Source: a virus. Taken from it: a DNA stretch of 28,406 nucleotides. Below, piece after piece: positions 1 through 7,800 of this stretch; position 1 is the first letter of the stretch, and every line of letters starts with the position of its first letter. The position numbers and the translations under genes were made by a program. The notes beneath the pieces were generated by a model that had not been told where the DNA came from, ran no database searches, and worked only from the letters and a program-made list of their open reading frames with translations. Where the stretch lies: IMG/VR virus record IMGVR_UViG_3300017989_000351, positions 1 through 28,406 of that record, one strand, 5' to 3'.

Positions 1-306
1 CTCTGCCAGGAAGTTCTTGGCATCCTCATCAGTTCTCGAGACAATAAGAATCGTCTTATGGTTGTGAAATAACGCAAACCACAGGGCGAAAGCACCAGAT
101 ATTTTGGACGCACCAGACTGACGGCACTTGCGGAAAATATTGAACCTATTCTGCCTAAACGCGGCTAGCGCTTTACGCTGATAGGTAAATGGGTTGAATG
201 GTATAATACCAGCAGCTGGATGCTTGGTCTTACCAAAGTTGCGCAGGAAGAATACGACAGACTTCTGGCATCGCTTAATGATCTTCTTTTGCGTGTCAGT
301 TATCAT
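1..306 (-). CDS. Terminase large subunit, N-terminal part (runs off the left edge)
   Basis: This is the first 102 codons of a large terminase, the ATPase/nuclease motor that packages phage DNA into the prohead. The ATG at 304-306 overlaps the TGA of the upstream gene (ATGA), and the frame stays open to base 1. About 45 residues in, an FNPFTYQ motif resembles the adenine-binding region of T4 gp17-type motors. It is followed by KCRQSGASK, which sits where Walker A belongs, and by KTILIVSRT, the next strand of the ATPase core. The Walker A is of the deviant RQxGxS type found in many phage terminases, without a classical GK[ST]. Walker B and the nuclease domain lie outside the window. Position downstream of the gp55-like sigma gene and a candidate small terminase fits the role. 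Confidence 0.85.
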   Translation of the reverse strand, partial: MITDTQKKIIKRCQKSVVFFLRNFGKTKHPAAGIIPFNPFTYQRKALAAFRQNRFNIFRKCRQSGASKISGAFALWFALFHNHKTILIVSRTDEDAKNFLAE

Positions 307-947
307 GCTTCATCATTCTCTGGCTGGCCCAACAAATCCTCTAGCTCCTCAGAGTTGCCACCATTGAAATTCTGCTGTATCATCGTCTGAACAGAACTCT
401 TGGTCGACGTCACTAGCCTAGACTTAGAGTCTAGCAATTTGACAGCTGAGTCATTCGTCTTCGCTAGTATGTCAAGTGCTTGTACCAACGCCTGGACCTC
501 TGCCGACTTAGCCTCATCTTCTTGCACTTTGGCGAGCAGTATGTTGATGACGCCGTCTGTCTTAGCACGATCCGCTTTTAGTTGCGACCTAATCTGGTCG
601 TAATCACGGTTATGGTTAGCAACAACCTCGCGAAGATTGAGTATCTCACCAGCTGCCTCACTCGGGCTCATCGGTGCCGGGTTAATGACATCGAGTGGTA
701 GATCTCCTGGCTCATCATCTACGAGTTCAGCCTTGGGCTCTTCCTCAGGCTCTTCTTTCTGCTCTTCAGGTTCAGGATCATCAGGTTCATCCGGACTAAA
801 GGGCGGCTCGTCGCCGTTTTCATCCTCTAACTCTTCCGGATCTACCGTGTCTTCGGATTCTTCATCTTCAAGCTCATCGTCATCACTCTCAAGCTCTCCG
901 ATTAAATCCTGCAATTCCTGATCTTCATCTGGCAGTTCATCGGCCAT
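303..947 (-). CDS. Very acidic protein next to the terminase; candidate small terminase subunit
   Basis: This 214-residue protein has two parts. Residues 1 to about 90 are almost entirely Asp, Glu and Pro. Residues from about 95 to 200 are predicted helical and end in an LVQALDILAKTNDSAVKLLD segment followed by a Gln/Asn-rich tail. The second half recalls the helical core of T4-like gp16 small terminases, which carry a similar A-x-TN-x-KLLDL stretch, and the gene sits directly upstream of the large terminase with an ATGA overlap. The assignment is inference from position and a loose motif, because sequence alone does not prove homology. The acidic arm is unlike ordinary gp16 and could be a DNA-mimicking or disordered tail. 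Start is ATG at 945-947, with only a weak GAG as ribosome-binding site. Confidence 0.55.
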   Translation of the reverse strand: MADELPDEDQELQDLIGELESDDDELEDEESEDTVDPEELEDENGDEPPFSPDEPDDPEPEEQKEEPEEEPKAELVDDEPGDLPLDVINPAPMSPSEAAGEILNLREVVANHNRDYDQIRSQLKADRAKTDGVINILLAKVQEDEAKSAEVQALVQALDILAKTNDSAVKLLDSKSRLVTSTKSSVQTMIQQNFNGGNSEELEDLLGQPENDEA

Positions 948-1440
948 GTAAATACTCGCTTATTCTTGATAGCCACTCGACATCGATATGTGCACTGCGC
1001 TCCCTATGGAGCTGTTTTATCATACGCCGCAAGGATTCCTTATCCTCGATCACATCAAGCTGATCGATACATTCCTCTATCGGCTTCCCCTTGTTATCAA
1101 GTATGAAGTTAACAGCTTCGCTAAACTTGCTCTTCTCACGTTCAATTGCCCGTTTGCCGCGATGCGTCCTCTTTGGGCTCGTCTCTGGGCCAGCGTCAGT
1201 ACCGGCATGGCGCTTAATAGCACTGCCCGCTTTTTTGACAGGGTCTGGGATGGTTGGATCTGTAGCTGGCGATCTGGTTAGCCTAGCGATCCGTTCGTGA
1301 GATGATTTAGCTAGCGTTTCAACGATTAGAGTGTTGAAATCATCAACAGTTATAATCTTCTCATCTATACGACGAAACAAGTCAGTCAAATTCGTCGTTT
1401 TGGTATTGCTGCTGTTGGAGCTTAATTTGCTGTCGCTCAC
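937..1440 (-). CDS. Unknown protein with a basic linker
   Basis: I do not recognise this protein of about 167 residues. It has a helical N-terminal part (LFRRIDEKIITVDDFNTLI), a central Lys/Arg/Pro-rich linker around residues 70-105, and a charged helical C-terminal part (SLRRMIKQLHRERSAH). The start is uncertain. The frame is open to a TTG at 1446, but a GTG at 1438-1440 has an AGGGAG seven bases upstream and is preferred here. Either start overlaps the end of the sigma gene by about 60 bases. TTG codons at 1387-1389 and 1378-1380 would remove most of that overlap. The gene ends 11 bases inside the acidic protein gene, so it is part of the sigma-to-terminase run and is probably expressed with it. 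Confidence 0.6.
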   Translation of the reverse strand: MSDSKLSSNSSNTKTTNLTDLFRRIDEKIITVDDFNTLIVETLAKSSHERIARLTRSPATDPTIPDPVKKAGSAIKRHAGTDAGPETSPKRTHRGKRAIEREKSKFSEAVNFILDNKGKPIEECIDQLDVIEDKESLRRMIKQLHRERSAHIDVEWLSRISEYLHGR

Positions 1441-2365
1441 GATCAATCTCCCTATTGAGAGGGGAGTCTGTAAAATCTTGGCTCCGAAGACGCATCATCT
1501 TTATGAAGGATGTGACCTGCGATCTAGAAAGACCAGAAGCCTCCACTAGTTTACCTATCAACCCATCATACGGTTTATCGTCCTCAGATATTACCTTGAT
1601 CAATGCACGAAGACAGCACATCTGATCATCATTATGTTTGCATAATTCCTCCGCCTCCGAGAAGAATCTCTTTAGGCGGTCCTGATCCACCCGCATAGAA
1701 TTAGTCAGGTGTTCCTTATATGACCCAGCATTCTTTTTATCCCTACCCTCTTTCTTCACGAACGCCAGGATGACAGTACGGGCCACCTGTGACCACATAT
1801 TGAAGACTTTACTATTCCCCTTGAATAGCACAGTAGTAGAACCACCAAATGTGCCCTGCTTAGCCTCTATACGAGGCTTATCAGACAACCTAGCCCTACA
1901 ATGTGGGCACACACGACCGCCAATGTGCTTGAACAGATCCTTGAACGTGATTATCCCATACTCGTTGTCGGCTGGGATATACAAGGCAGAATCGACCGGT
2001 CTATCTGGATTATAGCAGACCCTGCAATGCGGCTTGGCTCTGAACTTATAGAGCGTGCGTTCTATCTGCGTCCACGCAGTTTGAACCAGATCACCAAAGG
2101 CCGATTCTTCTTGGCCAGGATAGATCATATGCAAGTTCTGCTTACGTATGATCTGCTGTATCAGTTCGGGGGCGTGTGCCATTATAGCATTTCTTAGGCA
2201 CACGTCTGTACAGCTAGTCCAGAGATACTCGCGTAGCTGATCCTCGACTATCTCATTGATGAAGTAGAATTTGCGCTGTAATACTGATGGGTCGTCAGGG
2301 CCTACATCATTTGCGCCTGGCGAAGTTTGGCCGCTTGAATTGTGATCTGACGAAGGCTTCACCAT
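1382..2365 (-). CDS. T4 gp55-like late sigma factor with an inserted zinc ribbon
   Basis: This 327-residue protein is probably the phage sigma factor that directs host RNA polymerase to late promoters. Residues 88-108 (FGDLVQTAWTQIERTLYKF) match sigma region 2.1-2.2, and residues 177-202 (VFNMWSQVARTVILAFVKKE plus basic residues) match region 2.3-2.4. T4 gp55 has the same order, with its [20 protein letters not shown] segment after the first helix. Between the two halves lie about 67 extra residues holding CxxC pairs at 114/117 and 153/156, a likely zinc ribbon that T4 gp55 lacks. Residues 265-295 (LVEASGLSRSQVTSFIKMM) resemble a helix-turn-helix. The C-terminus is Gln-rich. The first 28 residues are low-complexity and overlap the helicase gene by 59 bases, so the start is uncertain. 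Confidence 0.72.
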   Translation of the reverse strand: MVKPSSDHNSSGQTSPGANDVGPDDPSVLQRKFYFINEIVEDQLREYLWTSCTDVCLRNAIMAHAPELIQQIIRKQNLHMIYPGQEESAFGDLVQTAWTQIERTLYKFRAKPHCRVCYNPDRPVDSALYIPADNEYGIITFKDLFKHIGGRVCPHCRARLSDKPRIEAKQGTFGGSTTVLFKGNSKVFNMWSQVARTVILAFVKKEGRDKKNAGSYKEHLTNSMRVDQDRLKRFFSEAEELCKHNDDQMCCLRALIKVISEDDKPYDGLIGKLVEASGLSRSQVTSFIKMMRLRSQDFTDSPLNREIDRERQQIKLQQQQYQNDEFD

Positions 2366-3902
2366 CTATGATACCATCAGGATAAACGACGTGCGTTTCA
2401 CAACCCAGTTTAATAGCAGATTTTAGGCGTCGCACGGAATGCTTATGGAGGTGCTTGTTGCCCATCCAGTAAAAATCGTACACCCTGGCTTTGCCATTAG
2501 GATTGAGGCGACGTGCCCGCCCAAGGCGTTGATCAAACTCCGACTCCAGTTTACCACCAGTTGCCAGGACTAAATTCTCGCATCCACCGGATAAATCTAA
2601 TCCACGGCGAACATTCTTTCCACCTATAAGTACTTTTATCTTACGATCTTCGAATGCACTAAGGATTTCCGGTCTTTTCTTCTTTGGTGTATTACCGTAT
2701 ACAAAATCACAATCCGGAATTATTGCATTCAACGCATGCCCCAGATCGTGCCGTTCAACAAGAATAAGTGTTCCCTCATCACGGTGTTTAGCGCATAAAG
2801 CCCTCACAATTCTATGGAATTGGTCACTATAGATCATATCCTCATCAAGTGCTATATCGAATGCCCTATCGTCGTTCTTCTTGCCGCCTCCATCAATTAC
2901 TATTGTGAAATATTCTAATGGTACTATCAAGCCAGCTTTTTGGACCTGTGTTTTTGTCTGCTTATATATAACAGACCCCAAATGTTCCCTCAGGAATAAT
3001 TGCTGTACGGGCTTCTGTTCATCATACGGAGTACCAGTGAACCCATATCGTCGACGGCCCTTGAACCAATACCGGAATAATTTCTTATATGTGTCGCCAG
3101 TAGCCAGATCACACTCATCTACCAATATCATATGACACTTGCCGATGAGCTTTCTGATGGCCTTCGCCTTCTTGTTCCTGCTCCTGAATGCCTTCAGAGA
3201 TATCTCGTAGCGTTTCTTTGCGGCTTTGTACTTCTTCTCCTGGGTCGAGTGCTCCGTCGTTTTATAATTCTCCTTCTCTGGCTTCTGTGGCCTTTTGGTA
3301 GGTGCTACCAATGATTGTATTGTCCCAACAATAATCAGTTGTCCAGTAGGCATCTTCCCGGCATAGAATAACCCAGGCTCCTCGCAGACATCGCGCAGCG
3401 TCAACCGCTCGCGGATCTGATCAATAACAATTCTCTGCTCAGCTATAATGGCAGTTGGGCATTTAATAATCTTGCAGACAGCGGCCATTAACTCAGTCTT
3501 CCCGCCGCCAGTCGGGATATCGAATATTCCAACTTCAGTAGACCAGACCCGCTTTATTCCCTTGATCTGGAAATCCTTGAGTGTAATGCCAGGCAGAAAT
3601 GATTCGGTGAGTCTATCTATACTTATTGGTTTGTATTTTGCCGGTGGACGCTTATCTTCAACAACTATCTGCAGATCCTTCTTTTTACAGAATGCCCTTA
3701 GCTCGCCAAGAAATGGCCTAGCCAATCGCTGCTGCTGAAAATTATATCGGCGATAAACGCCGTCCCAACTCTGTAACTCAGAGCTTTCTATATATCTGCT
3801 ATTGGGTACCTCAGCACTGAAGTGGTCGTCTATCATAGACTCTTCCCACTCAGTCACATTATCGAGGTAGATCCACCTATCATCTACTATTCTTGCAATC
3901 AT
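2307..3902 (-). CDS. uvsW: UvsW-like superfamily 2 DNA helicase
   Basis: This 531-residue protein is an SF2 helicase close in plan and length to T4 UvsW (503 residues), which unwinds R-loops and remodels recombination and stalled-fork intermediates. Visible motifs are PTGGGKT at 130-136 (Walker A), DECD at 262-265 (motif II, Cys in place of the usual Ala), GFTGTP at 287-292 (motif III) and QRLGRARR at 458-465 (motif VI). The first 100 or so residues form the UvsW-type N-terminal domain. A Lys-rich stretch at about 200-255 lies between motifs Ib and II. The start ATG at 3900-3902 overlaps the preceding gene by 23 bases and has only a weak GGAA upstream. In T4, UvsW is a late protein that helps switch replication from origin-dependent to recombination-dependent mode. 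Confidence 0.9.
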   Translation of the reverse strand: MIARIVDDRWIYLDNVTEWEESMIDDHFSAEVPNSRYIESSELQSWDGVYRRYNFQQQRLARPFLGELRAFCKKKDLQIVVEDKRPPAKYKPISIDRLTESFLPGITLKDFQIKGIKRVWSTEVGIFDIPTGGGKTELMAAVCKIIKCPTAIIAEQRIVIDQIRERLTLRDVCEEPGLFYAGKMPTGQLIIVGTIQSLVAPTKRPQKPEKENYKTTEHSTQEKKYKAAKKRYEISLKAFRSRNKKAKAIRKLIGKCHMILVDECDLATGDTYKKLFRYWFKGRRRYGFTGTPYDEQKPVQQLFLREHLGSVIYKQTKTQVQKAGLIVPLEYFTIVIDGGGKKNDDRAFDIALDEDMIYSDQFHRIVRALCAKHRDEGTLILVERHDLGHALNAIIPDCDFVYGNTPKKKRPEILSAFEDRKIKVLIGGKNVRRGLDLSGGCENLVLATGGKLESEFDQRLGRARRLNPNGKARVYDFYWMGNKHLHKHSVRRLKSAIKLGCETHVVYPDGIIDGEAFVRSQFKRPNFARRK

Positions 3903-4233
3903 ACGGTACGTTCCGGCATCGCCTACGTTCCACTCGAGGTTTCCTGTAAGCGCCCTTAACTGTTGCTCTGAGCTTTTTCTTCAACTCTGGGTCGCAAAAT
4001 GTCCCTATAAATATTTTGATGCTACCATAGAATATATAAACATTGCTTGGTCGCTCTATCTCTACTGAAAGTTTATCGCCCTGAGCATCCTCAAACCAGA
4101 TCAAATCAAACGCCGCAGAATGCCTATAATTTGACGGCAGATAGCCAAGGTCCTCCATGCATTTCAATAGGAAATGTGCAATTAGCCCAGCACCAGCTAA
4201 TCTTGCATCGGTTGTGGATTTACCATCATCCAT
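3880..4233 (-). CDS. Unknown small protein, related to the gene just upstream
   Basis: This 117-residue protein has no recognised family. It has a helical N-terminus (ARLAGAGLIAHFLLKCMEDLGY), a strand-rich middle (DKLSVEIERPSNVYIFYG) and a segment FIGTFCDPELKKKLRA before a basic tail. The order and spacing of these elements resemble the 112-residue product of the upstream gene, which carries LAGMQLIRGWLERFGY and YIGTLADPNIRDKIDA, so the two look like diverged tandem duplicates. It overlaps both neighbours (37 bases with the upstream gene and 23 with the helicase), which suggests translational coupling within the operon. No clear ribosome-binding site precedes the ATG. Confidence 0.65.
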   Translation of the reverse strand: MDDGKSTTDARLAGAGLIAHFLLKCMEDLGYLPSNYRHSAAFDLIWFEDAQGDKLSVEIERPSNVYIFYGSIKIFIGTFCDPELKKKLRATVKGAYRKPRVERRRCRNVPYDCKNSR

Positions 4234-4520
4234 TCTGTTGCCGCATCTATTTTGTCTCTGATGTTCGGATCTGCTAGAGTACCAATGTAGCTATCATCAT
4301 TATAACGACGTTTCATTATGATAGATGAGTCGCTGAAATAAATAGTGACTATGAGGTCTGGCTTCAGTATATGGTCGTGCATGAATGTTGCTTGTATACA
4401 CTTACCAATCACATACCTACCAGTAGCCGATGTATACCCAAACCGTTCTAACCACCCACGGATAAGCTGCATACCAGCTAAAACACACTTAGGCGGCTTT
4501 TCTCTGTCGCAATCATTCAC
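4197..4520 (-). CDS. Unknown small protein, paralogue of the downstream gene
   Basis: This protein of about 107 residues has no recognised family. A GTG at 4518-4520 with AGGAG five bases upstream is the best start. It overlaps the MazG-like gene by eight bases (GTGAATGA). A TTG at 4533-4535 is the alternative. Features are LAGMQLIRGWLERFGY near the N-terminus, DLIVTIYFSDSSII as probable strands and YIGTLADPNIRDKIDA near the C-terminus. The same elements in the same order appear in the next gene downstream. The function is unknown; context between a nucleotide pyrophosphohydrolase and a helicase suggests an early or middle gene. Confidence 0.65.
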   Translation of the reverse strand: MNDCDREKPPKCVLAGMQLIRGWLERFGYTSATGRYVIGKCIQATFMHDHILKPDLIVTIYFSDSSIIMKRRYNDDSYIGTLADPNIRDKIDAATEWMMVNPQPMQD

Positions 4521-4854
4521 GATTACTCCTAGCAAAGCCCGGTTTAGAAGTCAGCACCTCATCTTTATCGGTAGTAAAGACACTCCCTAGTTTTTTCAAG
4601 GCTGCATGCTGAACATCGTCGATCGATATGTTGCGGCTAACAAGCAAATGAATGACACATGCCATCAGATCAGAACATTCGTTCACAATACCAGCGTCGT
4701 CATCATTAAGCACTTCTGCTTGTAGCTCGACCGCTTCCTCGATCAGATGATTAGTGCAGATCGTATCGGACGCTTCAGATAGTCTGAACCCGCGTTTTCT
4801 ATGGTAAGCGTCTACCTTATGTAGCCATTCCACGTATTCGTATAGTTCTTTCAT
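4513..4854 (-). CDS. MazG-like nucleoside triphosphate pyrophosphohydrolase
   Basis: This 113-residue all-helical protein carries the metal-binding signature of the MazG/dUTPase-type NTP pyrophosphatases: EEAVE at residues 39-43 and ExxD at 59-62 (NECSDLMACVIHLL). Such enzymes hydrolyse (d)NTPs to monophosphates and pyrophosphate, and are common in environmental phages, where roles in clearing unwanted nucleotides or modulating host alarmone levels have been proposed. The substrate cannot be told from sequence. It follows the ribonucleotide reductase gene by 13 bases, which fits a nucleotide-metabolism pair. No Shine-Dalgarno is visible; the start is preceded by the ten bases TAGTATTTCA, also found before the primase gene. 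Confidence 0.75.
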   Translation of the reverse strand: MKELYEYVEWLHKVDAYHRKRGFRLSEASDTICTNHLIEEAVELQAEVLNDDDAGIVNECSDLMACVIHLLVSRNISIDDVQHAALKKLGSVFTTDKDEVLTSKPGFARSNRE

Positions 4855-4867
4855 GAACTATGAAATA

Positions 4868-7800
4868 CTAAATAACGCTGCAGGTATCCCCATCGCAGAA
4901 TTTAGTACCACTAGCATCTTCGAAGATGTAACGAGACGTATCAATAGGCTTGAGGCTATTATTGTAAGCAGTCACCTCTTCCTCTGTAGCCGCCTCATAA
5001 GGAGGCTGGATATGGCCATGGTCCAACTGCGGTAAAAAGCTGATACCCTTCAACTCATCATCAAATGCTGCCAAGATGCTAGGAATCTGCGACGCTTCCT
5101 CTGGTGTAAACTGGACAGTACACGATACTTGATTATCGGCCCAGTAGCGCTGATAATCAACAGCGTTCTTAATCTGCTCCCAGATCGATACCTCTGCGAC
5201 CGTCGCAGCATTCGGTGCACTAACACCAAACTTAGCAACCATCGTCCTATCATCCTTAGCATCAATTTCAACATCATAACCAGCATCGACCAGTATCTTG
5301 ACAAGGATGCTATCCGCAGCAATGCGTACACGACGCCAATAATGCCGCGACGGTGCGATAGTATAATGGATGCCAGCCGTAGCGCCAGCACAAAGAGAAA
5401 CAGTGCCACTTGGTTTAACAGACGTCTTCTTGATTGATCTCTTGCAACATAACCAATCGGCGTAGATCTTGTCCCAGTTACAGACAATTTTATAACCTTT
5501 GTCGCAGAACTCATCAAGAACCTGCCTGCGGCCAAACTTCTCAAACGCCTGTACTATGCCACTCTGCGACAGGCCGATTCGTCTGTTGCGTAGGAGCACC
5601 GAGTTTGTGTACCGGCAGTGTGTCGGCAGCAGTGTGACCGTTTTACCATATAAATAGGCGAATTTCAGTGTCCTATGGTAATCGGCGGCGTTGTCATGAT
5701 GCGTCGGGAACGTCTCAACTAGACAGCATAATTCATGGCTCTCGAGCGACTGCTCCACGCATGGGTTGGCACCCATAGCCAACCGATCAATACCCTCCTG
5801 GTACCCATCAATCATGCGACCGTAGTTCCGCACATTGTGAAGCCATAGATATCCGGGTTCGCCATTTATAGATGTCTGCTTCGCGAGCTTGTTGTAGGGC
5901 ATCCCAACATCAGCAAACACCGAATTATTAGATGCCCAACGATGAGATTCATACTCATCGGGGTAGATGTTGTTGTCCTTCATAGTAATGTATGCAAGAT
6001 CGTCGGGCATCCCAAATGCGATCTCCGCAGTTCGACGAACATTACCAGCAACAACGCACTTGCCGATGAAGTTCATCATATCGACGATATCAACACTCGT
6101 AAGACGACTATCCGGTCGTCTCAACACACTTTCAAGCAATTCCCGCATCATCTCGTGGAGACGAATCAGAACACCAGGACCGGAAGCCTTACCACCGAAC
6201 CCTTTAATGGGTGTGTTGGCCGGACGTATCTGGCTGTAGTCATACTGCAGACGGCCAAGCTCGGGCTGGTGCGTATAGGACAACACCAGAAGCCTAACTG
6301 AATTAGCCCAACCCTCCCTAGTATCAGGAATGACGTAGATCTTCTCTTCATTGTGGGGCTTAACAATCTCGAGTTTGCCAGCACCTCGCGTGTCGAAGCC
6401 AATACCAACACCAAGCATCGACATGTCCGTCATGAAATAAAACGGCTCTGCAGGATCTTTATCTATGTCGATTGTCGATATGAATCCACAGTTGCCAGTA
6501 AGAATATTTCCATCGAGAGTAAATGCATAATACTCTGGCACTTGCGGGCAAAATACTTCCTCAAACCTCCCGCTATCGTCAACCGAATCAACATACCAAA
6601 AATTATACATCGGTATAGCCCTGCCGCGATTCGCAACTAGGGCCTCAAACCGTTCACGATGGTCAGACAGCAGGAAGAAATCGTCGCACAAATGGTCGGC
6701 AAACAAGGCAATACGATAACCTATGAACTTCTTCGTTTTACCGTCATGCTTAACCGTCTGAAGACTCTCAGTTATGTCATGAACACCGATACCAAGTATG
6801 GCACAGACCGATTTCACAAGTTCCAGGTTAGATCTCTCTGAGCTAGCAATACGACACGTACCCTTTTTGGTTATATCACCATCTGCCGCAAAATACCCAG
6901 CAAGCCATCCATACAGATATGTGCGGGCCTCACGGATATCTGGTGCATTTCTGAACGCTCTTGGCAGATCGGCAACACGCTTAGCACCTTCTGACCCCCG
7001 CTCTGGTGCATCAGTCACATGGAATTGCTGGAAATATTTCAACAATTCTTCGTTCTTTTGCCCGCATAGATATAAGTATGTGCCGTGGTCCTCAGATGCA
7101 GAGCCAGTGGTGCCATCGCCGAAGCATATGCCGTGCATTATGCCAACGGGACTTGGCCGCAGCTTATTGTTATTTATACCTTGTCCGAAATTAGCAGCAA
7201 GACGCATGTTAGGTTTCAACTGGTCTGTCGAACACTCGCGAGTCCTATATGTCCCATGATCGTCACCGCCACCAACAGTAACAAGCTGCCGCGATTTCGA
7301 TTTTACAAACCACCTATGATCTGGTGTTGCATAAATCGTTTTGCGGTGCCTGCCCCTACGCAAAACGATCTTTTTCAATTCCTGTTCACCAAATGACCGG
7401 ATGGGTGCATTAACCCATTTGCCGCCAGTCGTCAGCACCGTCTGAGTGGTGCCGACCAGATCGCCGATTTTCTTTATGCCATCTCTGGTAATAATCTCGG
7501 TTTCAGCCGCAAAGCAGTTGTTCAACGCGGCACTGCCACGCTCCCACATGAATTTGGTTCCCATCGCCCAAAGCCCACGACCCGGAGGAAGGAACTTGAA
7601 TTCCCACATCCTTGTGAACATCTCTTGGGCAGATACCTGTGCACGTTCAAGTGTCCAAGGAATGTGAAGCATATCGCAATAGCGGCGTTGGATCTCGTAG
7701 CATCCCTCAACAACACGCTTGAACGTGTCCATTGCCGATTCTTTTGTTCCATCTTCCTTGATTCTCGAGTATGTGCGATAAAAGACAAACTCACCAAGGC

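Noticed and set aside
637-921. A serine-rich plus-strand open frame of 94 codons
   Set aside because: It is the complement of the Asp/Glu-rich tract of the acidic protein (GAT/GAA codons read backwards as Ser and Phe codons), so it is an artefact of composition.
4006-4013. TATAAATA, an exact T4 late-promoter octamer (also at 5649-5656 and 9065-9072 on the plus strand, and at 7171-7178 on the minus strand)
   Set aside because: All copies are inside genes. The plus-strand copies are antisense to their genes and not just upstream of a start; the minus-strand copy is in the middle of the intein. Chance is the simplest explanation.
5050-5544. A 164-codon minus-strand open frame inside the reductase gene
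   Set aside because: It is in a different frame of a gene with intact catalytic motifs; the product is low-complexity Arg/Leu/Ser with no family features.
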